Shown piece after piece: positions 51,020 to 60,470 of a stretch of DNA of 64,000 nucleotides. The first letter of the stretch is position 1. Every line of letters begins with the position of its first letter. Both the position numbers and the translations under genes were made by a program. The stretch is from contig JAVXVG010000045.1 of NCBI GenBank assembly GCA_032229975.1, positions 1 to 64,000 of the forward strand, in the 5' to 3' direction. The notes under the pieces are model-generated. The model worked only from the letters and a program-made list of their open reading frames with translations. It searched no databases and was not told where the DNA came from. Source of the stretch: JAIVGV01 sp032229975 (GTDB taxonomy: Bacteria; Acidobacteriota; Blastocatellia; Pyrinomonadales; Pyrinomonadaceae).

Positions 51020-52813
51020 TTACTGTTGATTTATTACGTCAATCGAGTGTTGAGCAGTATCAATCTCTTCGAATGGTATTCCGGAAAGTTTTGCTCTAAG
51101 GTTTTCTATTATCAAATCAACTCGCCTTGCGAGAAATAAATCCAGTGCGGTTTCAGGCATATCATCATTCCTTGCCCACGCTAAAATCTCCATCGGCAAT
51201 AAATGCGTTGGCATTACTGCTTCAAATTCCGCCTTATCATAGTCTTTAATATATTCCAGTGGATTTCTGTTGGTAATGTCCAAGTTCGTAATTTGAGTCA
51301 GAAAGGCGATGTTCATTAAACTGTCACTGTTGATTTGATTTAGATGTTGATTTTTCAGAACGTAATCCGAATTGGTTGGGAAAATGTGGTGCAGGTTAGG
51401 TTTGTCTGTAGAGAAAAAAAGGTTTTGTGCCAGCACGTCTCTGTCGCAATGCTCCCAATCTTTTGGTTGTTGGCTTGCGTATAGCGAAAGAATCGCACGA
51501 CTCATACGTCCCTTCGAACTATATGTGGCTGAGCGCAATTTTTCCTTGTCAATCAAGAACCGATTAAATTGATACTCGTGATTGTTTTTCTCCTTGTCCA
51601 GAAAATCAATATGCTGGAATAGTTGTGTTGTATTGGTCAGCAAATCGCTGTTATGGAATGAATAGAACCAAAAATACTTTTTGAGAAAATCATAAGTTGG
51701 GTTTGGGTTCTTATAAAAGTACGCCGTAATGGTGAAGTAGAAATACCTTAGAGGAATCAAATGCGGGGTTCTGATGTGCAGATGGTTTTCAAAAAAATCG
51801 AAGGTCTTTAGGATTGCTTTCTCTGCTTCATCCCATATTGTGAGGATGTGCTCTCTTTTAATTTCATTCAAATAACGGTCTGTTATATTGGCAACACCAC
51901 TATTGGATATGTGTCTGTTGATTAAAACTGCAAGAATCTGCAAATAGTCTAAGTCACTAATATCCAAGAACTGACTCTGATTTACTTTCCTGAAAGACCC
52001 AATCAAATCCCTCAAATAAAATCCTTCATCATTGCCATCAGCGGGTTTGAATGTTTTAGCAACAACAATATCAAAGATGTTCAGCGGTTTCCCCGCTTGG
52101 TTAATGCGTTCAAATATCTGGCATACCTCTGAGACCTGTATCCCTTTAACTTCGATAAAAGATACCCGATAATTGTCGAGAATTTCTTTCACTCTCCTCA
52201 ATTCCTTGCGGACTTGATGGTCATAATCTTTATATTCAGGGTTCTCGTGTTCGACAAGGTTTCGCTCGACATTTCCGAACTGATTTTTGATGTCGAGCAG
52301 TTTTACGACAAGTCCTTCATCGAAGCGTTTTTTCTTTCCAATGTTTTGTCTAATTTCGCCGCTCCTATCATCTATGTCATCCCAAAATAAAAACCTGTTT
52401 TTATAGCTCTCATCATCGGTGTTGCTGTCAAAGGGAATCGTCAGGTCAATATAAAGCGAAGGATTGAAATTCGGTCTGCCTTCGATGCTGCCTCCATAAA
52501 GAGAAGTCAACAAAGATGTGGTTCTTTGTTGCCCGTCAAGGATGTATTGATATTCGGTTCGGCTGAAATTTGGGTCGGTTATTTGATGTCCGCCTATTTC
52601 TCGATGGTTCTGAAGCTTCAAATCCGTCTTCCAGATAAGTATGCTGCCAAGAGGGTAGAACTTATAAATACTGTCCCACAGCTTCTTTACATTTTCTTTT
52701 TCCCAAACGATGTCTCTTTGGAAGGTAGGTATCTGGTAATTCTTACTGAGCAATTCATCAAGGTACGTTGTCAGTCCTTTGTTGGTCGGGAAAATTCTGT
52801 CTGTGTAGTTCAC
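51020..52813 (-). CDS. DUF262/HNH protein (GmrSD-like type IV restriction-type nuclease)
   Basis: A 597-residue protein. The N-terminal DUF262 domain has QIPTFQRDIVWEKENVKKLW and the family hallmark ILDGQQRTTSL (DGQQR at 93-97), a nucleotide-hydrolysis motif related to ParB/Srx folds. The C-terminal DUF1524-like nuclease has HHIFP at 475-479 and the later NIAFLTQITNLDI / NRNPLEYI segment, the HNH signature. Relatives such as GmrSD cut DNA with modified (glucosylated hydroxymethyl) cytosines; others sense phosphorothioate. Its GC content is among the lowest in the window. It lies 24 bases downstream of hsdR in the same direction, probably one operon. Confidence 0.85.
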   Translation of the reverse strand: MNYTDRIFPTNKGLTTYLDELLSKNYQIPTFQRDIVWEKENVKKLWDSIYKFYPLGSILIWKTDLKLQNHREIGGHQITDPNFSRTEYQYILDGQQRTTSLLTSLYGGSIEGRPNFNPSLYIDLTIPFDSNTDDESYKNRFLFWDDIDDRSGEIRQNIGKKKRFDEGLVVKLLDIKNQFGNVERNLVEHENPEYKDYDHQVRKELRRVKEILDNYRVSFIEVKGIQVSEVCQIFERINQAGKPLNIFDIVVAKTFKPADGNDEGFYLRDLIGSFRKVNQSQFLDISDLDYLQILAVLINRHISNSGVANITDRYLNEIKREHILTIWDEAEKAILKTFDFFENHLHIRTPHLIPLRYFYFTITAYFYKNPNPTYDFLKKYFWFYSFHNSDLLTNTTQLFQHIDFLDKEKNNHEYQFNRFLIDKEKLRSATYSSKGRMSRAILSLYASQQPKDWEHCDRDVLAQNLFFSTDKPNLHHIFPTNSDYVLKNQHLNQINSDSLMNIAFLTQITNLDITNRNPLEYIKDYDKAEFEAVMPTHLLPMEILAWARNDDMPETALDLFLARRVDLIIENLRAKLSGIPFEEIDTAQHSIDVINQQ

Positions 52814-52837
52814 TGCAATTCTCCTTCGAGATTACTG

Positions 52838-55800
52838 TCAAGCTGCCTGATTGAATATGCTATTTCCTGCTCCGAAATAAGCAGAACGAATGTGCTGATA
52901 CGTTAGCCTGCACTTCTCGTCATAAAGCTCTTGCGTATAAGTTGCGGGAAGAGTCTCAAAGACTTCTTTAATAGTTTCTTCTACATCGGCACGAGCCTGT
53001 TGTTTAAGCCGCCAATCCAACACAAGCTTTTCACGCTTCAAAGTGTTCAGTAACTCTTTTGCAACTCTCTTTACTTCTGTCTCTTCCTTTGGGCTCAACT
53101 TCGGCTCTGGTTTCGTGAGAATGTCGAATAGCGCAAGTTCCTCTTCTGTTAGACCTTCTCTGATATGTCGCTGCTCTTCTTCAGATAGATTTTGGGCGAA
53201 GCTCTTCAACTCTTCAAAGAATGTTTCTATGTTCTGGCTTCCGGCGTTGTACTCATCAATCATCTTTTGAAACTTCTGAAGATAGTCAATGCGCGAGTGG
53301 TTAAGCTCCACCAACTGCTTCAATCTTTGCTCTATAAGTCCACGCAACTTTTCGGCTTCCGTTCGCTTATGTGTTGATAACTTGAAGCGTGCGGCTAAGG
53401 CTTCAAAATCAATCTCGCTTAGATTGACCAAGCCAGCCGATTCGAGGTCTTGTCCGACGGGCGCTTTGATAATGTAGCCTTCGGTTGCGATTGACTCATC
53501 AAGCAGTCCTTCAACCTCGCGCATAATGTCTGCTATGTCGGCTGGCTCTGATAGTGAACGAATCTTTTGCACCAAGACGCCGAAGACAACGGCATCATGC
53601 GCCACTTCGTTCGCGGCTTTGTCCGGAAGTATGGCTTTATAGATGCGAACAACTTGGTTGGCTTTGAGAAGAAAGGCTTTCTTCTCTTCTTTGGTAGCTA
53701 TTAAGGCTTCGACGGCATCATCAAGTAACTTCACGCGCTCGAACTTCGTAGCTCGCTGTATTGCGCCAACGTCAATCCCCTTACTTTCACAGTAAGCACG
53801 CGCGTCTGCGATAAAGGTTTTAAGCTCATCGACAAGGGCTTGCTTGTTCTCAATCGGATTGTCCGATGCCCCGCCAGCAGAACCAACGGCAGGCGCGGCA
53901 TAGATGGCTAGTGCTTTCTGTAGGTCGCGGAAGACGTTCGCGTAATCAACAATCAAGCCTGCGACCTTGCCCGGCGCGACACGGTTCGCCCTTGCGATGG
54001 TCTGCATGAGCGTGTGATTACGCATGGGCTTATCGAGGTAAATGGTCGAACAACTCGGCACGTCAAAGCCCGTTATCCACATGGCACAGACGAAGACGAA
54101 ACGAAACTTGCTGTCGGGGTCTTTGAAAAGCTCATCAAGGTTTTCGTTGACCATGCGGCGACGATGCGGCATTATGTCAACGCCCTTCTTCTGCAAGTCT
54201 TCAATTTCGTTCTGCGATTGAGAGACGACGACCGCCATATCAATCTCTTCCATCTCTTTAATAAGAGATTCAAGGCGCGGGCGCTCTTCGTCTGTGGCGT
54301 TAGGCAGTTGGGCTTTGAAGCTTGAGAGTTTGGCTTGCCAGTGCTTCTGAACTTTGTCGTACATCTTCACGGCTGTCGCCTTGTCAAGACAAATCATCAT
54401 TGCCTTGCCCTTATAGCCGCGCCCTAAGAAATGTTCGACCACATCGGCGGCGACGGTTTCGAGTCGGTCGTCGCGGGTGAAGATTTGATAGTCCCTTGAG
54501 AACTCGCGTTCGAGACGCTTTTCCTGCTCTTCGTTAAGCTCCGCTTCTTCGAGCAACTGCTCCATGTCTTCGTTCAGTTGCGGGTTGACGAGTTGAAGTT
54601 CGGGGACGCGGTTTTCGTAGTAGAGGGGGACGGTCGCGCCGTCTTGGATTGACTGGCGGAAGTTATAGACGGAGACGTAATCGCCAAAGACCTCGCGCGT
54701 GCGCTCCTCTTCGCCTTTGATTAGGGGCGTCCCGGTGAAGCCGATAAACGCCGCGTTAGGCAGCGCGTTACGCATGTTCAGGGCGAGCGCGTCGTACTGG
54801 CTGCGGTGCGCCTCGTCCGTAATAACGATAATGTCTTTGCGGTCTGAGAGCTTCGGATATTCCTTGCCGTCTGTGGTGCGGAACTTCTGAATCAAGGTGA
54901 AGATGTAGCGGTGGTCTTCCTGTAATAGTTGCTTGAGATGTTCGCCGCTCCCGGCTTGCGCTTCGGCTTCGCTGATAGCCCCGGTCGTGACGAAGGTTTT
55001 ATAGATTTGCTCGTCCAGTTCGTCGCGGTCAGTGACGACGGCGAAAGTCCAGTTGCCTTTTATCTTGCGAAGAATCTTTTGAGTGAAGAAGACCATCGAA
55101 AGGCTTTTACCTGAGCCTTGCGTGTGCCAGAAGACGCCCAGACGCCCCTCGTTGTTCTCAATCTCGCGGACGGCTTTGATAGCACGGTTGACACCTAAGT
55201 ATTGATGGTTCTTGGCGACCTTCTTAACGAGCCCGCCGCGTACTTCTTCAAAGACCGTGAAGTTTTCAACTATATCTAAGAAGCGAGAAGGCTCGCAGAC
55301 GCCGCGCAGGACTGTTTCAAGGGAGATAACGCCTTGCTCTTCTTCGTCTGAAATCTTCTTCCATTCAAAGAAGTGCTCCCATTCAGCCGTGAATGTGCCA
55401 ATGCGCGTTTCGCTGCCGTTGGACAGAATGATGAGCGCGTTGGGGATGAAGAGTTGGGGAATCTCGTTTCTGTAAGCGCGAAGATTGTCTTTGTAAGCGT
55501 TCTCAATCGCCCTGTGCGATGCCTTCAACTCGATGAACAGCAAAGGCAAGCCGTTAACGAAGCCGAGCAAGTCAGAGCGGCGTAGATACAGTTCACCTTG
55601 AATCCAGAATTGAGAGGCGAGAAAGAAATCGTTGTTTGCGGGAGTAGCCCAATCAATAACCTTCAGAGTTTCAAATGTGGTGCTGCCGTCTTCGCCTTTG
55701 ACCGAAACCCTCACGCCTTCTTTTATCAGGCGGTAAAACTCTTGATTCGCGTTGACGGGAATCATTGCCGAGCGGTCGCGGGTTAGCTCTTCGACGGCTT

Positions 55801-56038
55801 GGTTATAGGCGTCGTCTGGCAAGTTCGGGTTGAACTCTTTGAGCTTTGCCAGCAGGCGACGGGTGAGAATTACTTCGCGGTTGTTCTTGCGCCCTTCTGT
55901 ACCGTGTGCGCCGAAGGTTTCTTTGAAGAGATTCGTGGGCGTCCAGCCTAGCTCATGCAACAACTCAATCGCGGGCTGTTCGATGAGCGCGTCTTCGGTG
56001 TAATCGCTAGCGGGTGAGCGCGGAGGAGTCATAGTCAA
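52838..56038 (-). CDS. hsdR: Type I restriction enzyme, R (motor/nuclease) subunit
   Basis: A 1066-residue HsdR. The N-terminal PD-(D/E)xK nuclease has Asp156, Glu170 and Lys172 in LLFIELKA. The superfamily 2 translocase has the Walker A GSGKS at 308-312, DEAH in IVITDEAHRSQ and the later SGFTGTPL-like GFTGTPLIKGEE. MQTIARANRV (motif VI) completes the motor. The C-terminal helical domain (DUF3387-like) docks onto the methylase. All catalytic motifs look intact. The start overlaps the hsdS stop by four bases. It cuts unmodified foreign DNA after ATP-driven translocation. Confidence 0.95.
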   Translation of the reverse strand: MTMTPPRSPASDYTEDALIEQPAIELLHELGWTPTNLFKETFGAHGTEGRKNNREVILTRRLLAKLKEFNPNLPDDAYNQAVEELTRDRSAMIPVNANQEFYRLIKEGVRVSVKGEDGSTTFETLKVIDWATPANNDFFLASQFWIQGELYLRRSDLLGFVNGLPLLFIELKASHRAIENAYKDNLRAYRNEIPQLFIPNALIILSNGSETRIGTFTAEWEHFFEWKKISDEEEQGVISLETVLRGVCEPSRFLDIVENFTVFEEVRGGLVKKVAKNHQYLGVNRAIKAVREIENNEGRLGVFWHTQGSGKSLSMVFFTQKILRKIKGNWTFAVVTDRDELDEQIYKTFVTTGAISEAEAQAGSGEHLKQLLQEDHRYIFTLIQKFRTTDGKEYPKLSDRKDIIVITDEAHRSQYDALALNMRNALPNAAFIGFTGTPLIKGEEERTREVFGDYVSVYNFRQSIQDGATVPLYYENRVPELQLVNPQLNEDMEQLLEEAELNEEQEKRLEREFSRDYQIFTRDDRLETVAADVVEHFLGRGYKGKAMMICLDKATAVKMYDKVQKHWQAKLSSFKAQLPNATDEERPRLESLIKEMEEIDMAVVVSQSQNEIEDLQKKGVDIMPHRRRMVNENLDELFKDPDSKFRFVFVCAMWITGFDVPSCSTIYLDKPMRNHTLMQTIARANRVAPGKVAGLIVDYANVFRDLQKALAIYAAPAVGSAGGASDNPIENKQALVDELKTFIADARAYCESKGIDVGAIQRATKFERVKLLDDAVEALIATKEEKKAFLLKANQVVRIYKAILPDKAANEVAHDAVVFGVLVQKIRSLSEPADIADIMREVEGLLDESIATEGYIIKAPVGQDLESAGLVNLSEIDFEALAARFKLSTHKRTEAEKLRGLIEQRLKQLVELNHSRIDYLQKFQKMIDEYNAGSQNIETFFEELKSFAQNLSEEEQRHIREGLTEEELALFDILTKPEPKLSPKEETEVKRVAKELLNTLKREKLVLDWRLKQQARADVEETIKEVFETLPATYTQELYDEKCRLTYQHIRSAYFGAGNSIFNQAA

Positions 56039-57234
56039 TCACTCACAGGTTCGGGAAAGTTTGAAACGTCTATTTCACCTGAAATCAGCTTTGGTAAAAG
56101 CAAATCGCGTGTTCGACGTAAATTGCGTTTTTTGCTTCTAAGAACATCCATTGTTGCAAAAAATGGCTTGACGATTTCGTCGTACTGATTACAAAACTTC
56201 GACGGTGCTTTAATCACAGTTTTATTATTGAGTTCTGTCCAGTGTCGTTTGTATTCCTGAGTAGTAACTAAACCTTTAATCAAATTATGCAAATAATAGA
56301 TTGATGTTTCATCGTTGGCTATAAAAGGGACAGTATTTGCGCCTATCGAAAACGGAGTGACCATTACTTGAAGCTTACAAGTATGGTCGCCAAAAATGAT
56401 AATAGGCTTTTCCGGGCTTGCCTGATGGTCTGGTTGATTATTGTGGAAACCAAGATACTCAGTAGTGGATTGGTCAACAACCATTACATCGCCTTCCGAG
56501 GTAACATCATTCTCACGATATGTATTTCCTGCTCTTAACCTCTTGATTAGCGAGCCAAGTTTCTTGACTTCCCAACTATCAGGAATCAACCCAAGCTCAC
56601 TTTCAACCATTTTGACGTTTTTATGTCCCGGAAAACGAAACTGCACAAACCACTCTTCATAAATCCGCCGCGCCATCTCCTCCAAAATCTTAATCCGCCT
56701 TGTGTTATTATCGATGAGGTCGTCGTAAGTAGAGAGTATTGCTGCGATTCTTCTTTGCAAAGGTTCAGAAGGTAAATCTACCGTCATTCCTTTGAGTAAC
56801 ACGATTGTAAAAGCAGGTTGTGAAGAGCCGATTGTGCACTTCTTCAACTCTGCCTTGCCAGTAGGAGACAGTAACCAGTAGTAAAGAAACCGACTATCAA
56901 TCCCTTTGAGGTTACGAAACCAAGTTAGATTTCCGTCTTTGAAGTAGAATGTTTCATTAGGTCTTACAACATATGGAACTCCAAGCGTACCAACAGAAGT
57001 TAACAACAGGTCTCCTCCTCGTGGAACTCCGAAACGCTTCTTGATTTCCTCATACTTCTCTACGGAGATGAACAGTTCTGTTGAGACGCCCGATTTCCCG
57101 CTTTGTTTTTCGCTAATCTCCTTTCCTCGATAGAATGGAATTCCTGCTGATTGATAATCAGCAGCGTAAATACGTTTGCTTGATGTGATTTCACAAAGGT
57201 CGCTAATAATTGTAGGTACCCGGTTTGCGGTCAT
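56035..57234 (-). CDS. hsdS: Type I restriction enzyme, S (specificity) subunit
   Basis: A 399-residue HsdS with two target-recognition domains separated by conserved helices. The first conserved spacer has LQRRIAAILSTYDDLIDNNT and the helix ARRIYEEWFVQFRFPG. The second target domain begins near ELGLIPDSWEVKKLGSL, and the C-terminal helix LRRTRDLLLPKLISGEIDV ends it. The two half-site recognition sequences cannot be predicted by eye. The variable domains have a clearly lower GC content than host genes, as is common for swapped specificity domains. Four-base ATGA overlaps with hsdM and hsdR give one tightly coupled operon. Confidence 0.95.
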   Translation of the reverse strand: MTANRVPTIISDLCEITSSKRIYAADYQSAGIPFYRGKEISEKQSGKSGVSTELFISVEKYEEIKKRFGVPRGGDLLLTSVGTLGVPYVVRPNETFYFKDGNLTWFRNLKGIDSRFLYYWLLSPTGKAELKKCTIGSSQPAFTIVLLKGMTVDLPSEPLQRRIAAILSTYDDLIDNNTRRIKILEEMARRIYEEWFVQFRFPGHKNVKMVESELGLIPDSWEVKKLGSLIKRLRAGNTYRENDVTSEGDVMVVDQSTTEYLGFHNNQPDHQASPEKPIIIFGDHTCKLQVMVTPFSIGANTVPFIANDETSIYYLHNLIKGLVTTQEYKRHWTELNNKTVIKAPSKFCNQYDEIVKPFFATMDVLRSKKRNLRRTRDLLLPKLISGEIDVSNFPEPVSD

Positions 57235-58778
57235 ATTGTTTCTTCCAGTAATTGGTTGACATTTTTCGCAATGACTCCTTCCAACTCTCTCGCTTCACCA
57301 TTCAAAACTTCAAGCTCTTCATTTAGCTCTTCTAAGCGTTCCAAGAAAATAAAATCATCTGCTGCACGTTCTGCAACTCCAACATATCTACCAGCATTCA
57401 AACTCCATCCCTGCGCCTCAATTTCCGCAGCCGTCGCAACTTTGCACAAGCCCGCTACGTCCTGATAGCGACCTTTGGGAAACTTCTCCTTGAGCACGCT
57501 TTCGCTTCCTGCGCTCGTCTCCACCTCTTCGCCGCGATACAGCCGCACGATGTTTGCCAGAAACTCTATCTGCCCATCCGTGAAGTCTCTATGTGAACGG
57601 TCAATCTGTCTAAAAACGTGCCGCGCATCAATAAACAAGACCTTATCTTTGCGCTTAGTGTCGGCTTTGCCTTTGTCGAAAAACCAGAGCGTACAGGGCA
57701 GCGTGACGGTGTAGAACATATTCGAGCTTGTCGCTACCATCACGTCAACCACGCCTTCCTGAATCAGCTTCTTTCTTATCTCAAGCTCAGAACCCCGCGC
57801 ATCGCTCGCGGAGTTCGCCATCACAAAGCCCGCCCTGCCCCGTTCATTCAACGTCGAATAGAAAAGCTGAATCCACAAATAATTCGCGTTATCAGTTGAT
57901 GGAATACCCAAAGCAAAACGCGGGTCATCTTCGATGCGCTCTTTATCAACTCCGCTCTGATTGAACGGAGGATTAGCCATCACGAAATCAAATCGCCCCG
58001 CCGATTCGTGCGGGTCTTCGTAATAGGTGTTCGCTTCGCGTATGTCGCCTGATAGCCCGTGCATCGCCAGATTGAGCTTTGCCATTCGCAAAGTCTCTGC
58101 CGTCTTCTCAGTCCCGAAAATCGTTATCTCTTGGCTAGGATTCTTTTGATGGTTGCGGACGAAGTTTGCGCTGTGCACGAACATCCCGCCCGAACCGCAG
58201 GCAGGGTCAAAGATGCGACCGTGAAAAGGTTCTATGATTTCGACAATCAAACGCACGATACTCGAAGGCGTGTAAAACTCGCCGCCCTTCTGCATCGTCT
58301 TGATAGCGAAGTTACCCATGAAGTATTCGTAAATCTGTCCGAAAGCATCACCCTCTATTTCGAGCGGCGAAAGCAACTTCAACATCTCGACCAAAACAGT
58401 GTTCGGAATACGCTGATATGTGCGCGGCAACACTCCCTTGAGTTCTTCGTTAGCCTCTTCAATCGACCCCATCGCGTCGTTAATGGCTTTGCCGATGTTC
58501 TCGCCTTCCGGCAAATTCAATAGGTGCGAAAACCGCGCTGCCTCTGGTAGATAGACCACGCCCAAGCGTTGATAAGACTGTGGCGTAATGCTTCGCCGTC
58601 CGCTTCCGCCTGATTGCAGTTGCGCTTGTGCGTCAATAAACCGCTTCTCTGCATAACGTAAGAAAATCAGACCAAGCACGGGCGCGGCGTACTCGTTCGG
58701 GCGCAAGCCTGTGTTAGCCCACATCTGGTCTGCCGCAGCCCACAGACGCTTTTCGACTTCATTCAGGTTCGTTGCCAT
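57231..58778 (-). CDS. hsdM: Type I restriction enzyme, M (adenine methyltransferase) subunit
   Basis: A 515-residue N6-adenine methyltransferase. The N-terminal helical HsdM_N domain (ADQMWANTGLRPNEYAAPVL) is followed by the SAM-binding motif FDPACGSGGMF at 190-200 and the catalytic NPPF at 269-272. The C-terminal region GRYVGVAERAADD is typical. First gene of the operon M-S-R; the order and ATGA overlaps are conventional. Together with two HsdM and one HsdS it forms the modification methylase that protects the cell's DNA. Its promoter should lie in 58779-58939. Confidence 0.95.
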   Translation of the reverse strand: MATNLNEVEKRLWAAADQMWANTGLRPNEYAAPVLGLIFLRYAEKRFIDAQAQLQSGGSGRRSITPQSYQRLGVVYLPEAARFSHLLNLPEGENIGKAINDAMGSIEEANEELKGVLPRTYQRIPNTVLVEMLKLLSPLEIEGDAFGQIYEYFMGNFAIKTMQKGGEFYTPSSIVRLIVEIIEPFHGRIFDPACGSGGMFVHSANFVRNHQKNPSQEITIFGTEKTAETLRMAKLNLAMHGLSGDIREANTYYEDPHESAGRFDFVMANPPFNQSGVDKERIEDDPRFALGIPSTDNANYLWIQLFYSTLNERGRAGFVMANSASDARGSELEIRKKLIQEGVVDVMVATSSNMFYTVTLPCTLWFFDKGKADTKRKDKVLFIDARHVFRQIDRSHRDFTDGQIEFLANIVRLYRGEEVETSAGSESVLKEKFPKGRYQDVAGLCKVATAAEIEAQGWSLNAGRYVGVAERAADDFIFLERLEELNEELEVLNGEARELEGVIAKNVNQLLEETI

Positions 58779-58939
58779 TAGTGATTAACTCAAGCCTGCA
58801 AGGTCTCAGAAGGTTTAGGGTGAAAGTAGCATTCGGCAATCAAGGCGGGGTGTAGAGCGTGAGCACCGCCTTATTCCGCGACCATCGGGAGGCGACAGCT
58901 TAACCTAACGAGGTGAATCTTAAAAGGTGATTCTCGCGC

Positions 58940-59158
58940 CTAATCAGGCTCGTACTTCAAAAGGTCGGATGGCTTACAGCGCAGCACGCGGCACAACTTG
59001 TCCAGCGTCCCTAGTCCAATCATTTCAAACTTACCCTTCCACAACTTAGCCGCAGCAGTTGGAGATACCTCTAAGGCAAGCTGTAAGCCATGAGCGTTCT
59101 TAATGCCGCGCCTCTCTGCCACTTCTCGGACGTGCTTCGTAATCATGCGGCGCACCAT
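58940..59158 (-). CDS. XRE/Cro-type repressor
   Basis: A 72-residue regulator (start at 59158, or 59146) made almost wholly of an HTH domain: HVREVAERRGIKNAHGLQLA, VSPTAAAKLWKGKFEMIGLG and TLDKLCRVLRCKPSDLLKY. The layout is that of short Cro-like repressors. It is divergent from the SWIM/ArdC genes, and the perfect palindrome TTTACAT-4-ATGTAAA between them overlaps the promoter of those genes. Thus it most likely represses them and itself. Directly downstream on its own strand comes the hsdM operon, which it could also control through read-through. Confidence 0.82.
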   Translation of the reverse strand: MVRRMITKHVREVAERRGIKNAHGLQLALEVSPTAAAKLWKGKFEMIGLGTLDKLCRVLRCKPSDLLKYEPD

Positions 59159-59198
59159 ATCACATGAAAATTATTTACACAATTACATAAAATAACTC

Positions 59199-59227
59199 TT
59201 GCATTTGTTTACATAATAATGTAAATT
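59199..59227 (+). promoter_or_regulatory. Promoter with overlapping XRE operator for the SWIM-ArdC genes
   Basis: TTGCAT (59199-59204), a 17-base spacer and TAAATT (59222-59227) form a promoter ahead of the SWIM protein. Inside the spacer and -10 lies the perfect palindrome TTTACAT-AATA-ATGTAAA (59208-59225). Further TTTACA and TTACAT half-sites lie at about 59174-59190, toward the repressor gene. The layout is that of a Cro-like repressor controlling a divergent operon. Confidence 0.65.
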
Positions 59228-59275
59228 GCTCTTGTCAGTCGGGCAGCCGACAACCTCAAAACCGGAGAAGAGAAA

Positions 59276-59545
59276 ATGATTGAACTCAAGAGCAGAGCGC
59301 AGATGTCAAAAGCAATCAAGCGGGCATACAAACTCAAGCCCTTCGTGCGCGTTCGCGGCTTCCGTTGGTATGAAGTCCAGAGCAGCAACGGCGAGAACAT
59401 CTACACCGTCCATTTCTATAAGAACGGTCGTCAGCGTCTCGGAGAGTGCAACTGCAAAGCGGGCGAGCGCGGCTTGATTTGTTACCACATGGCTGGTGCT
59501 GCTGCCGTCCACATCGGCATCGCTTCCATGCGGAAAGCGGCGTAA
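59276..59545 (+). CDS. SWIM-type zinc-finger protein, 89 aa
   Basis: A small protein with a SWIM-like metal site in its C-terminal half, CNC (ECNCKAGERG) then CYH (LICYHMAGA), giving the CxC...CxH pattern. The front half is basic and carries VRGFRWYEVQSSNGENIYTV, a short beta hairpin. SWIM fingers bind DNA or proteins. GGAGAAGAG precedes the ATG. It is the first gene under the palindromic operator and lies 78 bases before ardC; a 10-bp hairpin between them may reduce read-through. A role in anti-restriction or plasmid maintenance is a guess based on the neighbour. Confidence 0.75.
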   Translation: MIELKSRAQMSKAIKRAYKLKPFVRVRGFRWYEVQSSNGENIYTVHFYKNGRQRLGECNCKAGERGLICYHMAGAAAVHIGIASMRKAA

Positions 59546-59551
59546 AGAGGA

Positions 59552-59585
59552 GGAGCTTAGGAAAGCGCCAACTTCCCTAAGCTCC
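59552..59585 (+). terminator. Hairpin between the SWIM and ArdC genes
   Basis: GGAGCTTAGG (59552-59561) pairs perfectly with CCTAAGCTCC (59576-59585). There is no T-run after it, so it could be a partial attenuator or an mRNA-stability element rather than a full terminator. ArdC lies 38 bases downstream. Confidence 0.45.
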
Positions 59586-59623
59586 GAACATCAACCCAAA
59601 ACCCTGTCAGGAGAATCGAGAAG

Positions 59624-60445
59624 ATGCCCGAACAATCTACATCTACCGCCACAGCCGACACAACGCCCGCGCAATGGTCACAACTGCTCGCGGAAGCCGT
59701 GAGCCAGCCCGGATTACTTCTCGCGGCTTACTCTGCTTTCCACAACTACAGCATCGGCAATCAAGTCCTCGCACTTATGCAATGCAAACGGCGCGGCATT
59801 CAAGCGGGCGCACTAGCCACGTTTCAGAGTTGGAAAGAGAAGGGGCGACACGTCCGCAAAGGTGAGAAGGCTTTAACTCTCTGTATGCCTGTCACTGTGA
59901 AGAATAAGGATGCTGCGGGCGATGACGAAACCTTTACGCGCTTCATCTACCGCCCGCGTTGGTTCGTTCTTTCGCAGACCGAAGGACAAGACGTAGAGCC
60001 ATCACTCCCGCCGACGTGGGAGAAGTCGAAAGCATTAGCGGCTCTGAACATCAATGAGACGCCCTTTGAGTTGATGGACGGAAATACGCAAGGCTATGCG
60101 AAGGGTCGAAGCATCAGCGTCTCGCCTATTGCAGCCCTACCGCATAAGACGTTCTTCCATGAACTCGCGCACGTCACGTTAGGTCACACAGCCGAAGGAC
60201 AGACGCACGACGGAGAGAGCACGCCGCGCAGTTTAAGAGAAGCGGAAGCCGAGTCAGTCGCGCTCATCCTCTGCGAGACGTTGCAACTGTCGGGCGCGGA
60301 GTATGCGCGTGGTTATGTACAGCATTGGTTAGCGGGCGCACCAATACCTGAGCGCAGCGCGCAAAAGATATTCAATGCGGCGAACTTGATTATCAAGGCG
60401 GGGCAACCGCAGGAAGGAGCGACGATTTCACTTCGCAATGAATGA
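59624..60445 (+). CDS. ardC: ArdC-type anti-restriction protein
   Basis: A 273-residue two-domain protein. The N-terminal half is the ArdC ssDNA-binding domain (GLLLAAYSAFHNYSIGNQVL, then FQSWKEKGRHVRKGEKAL). The C-terminal half is an ImmA/IrrE-like zinc-protease domain with HELAH at 179-183 and a likely third ligand in REAEAESVA near 208-210. ArdC proteins protect incoming DNA against host restriction while it is single-stranded. CAGGAGAA precedes the ATG. It is likely expressed on entry when the XRE repressor is absent. Having both ArdC and a full type I system on one island suggests that the island avoids its next host's restriction while imposing its own. Confidence 0.88.
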   Translation: MPEQSTSTATADTTPAQWSQLLAEAVSQPGLLLAAYSAFHNYSIGNQVLALMQCKRRGIQAGALATFQSWKEKGRHVRKGEKALTLCMPVTVKNKDAAGDDETFTRFIYRPRWFVLSQTEGQDVEPSLPPTWEKSKALAALNINETPFELMDGNTQGYAKGRSISVSPIAALPHKTFFHELAHVTLGHTAEGQTHDGESTPRSLREAEAESVALILCETLQLSGAEYARGYVQHWLAGAPIPERSAQKIFNAANLIIKAGQPQEGATISLRNE

Positions 60446-60470
60446 GAGCGGCACGCGCCGCTAAAGAGAC

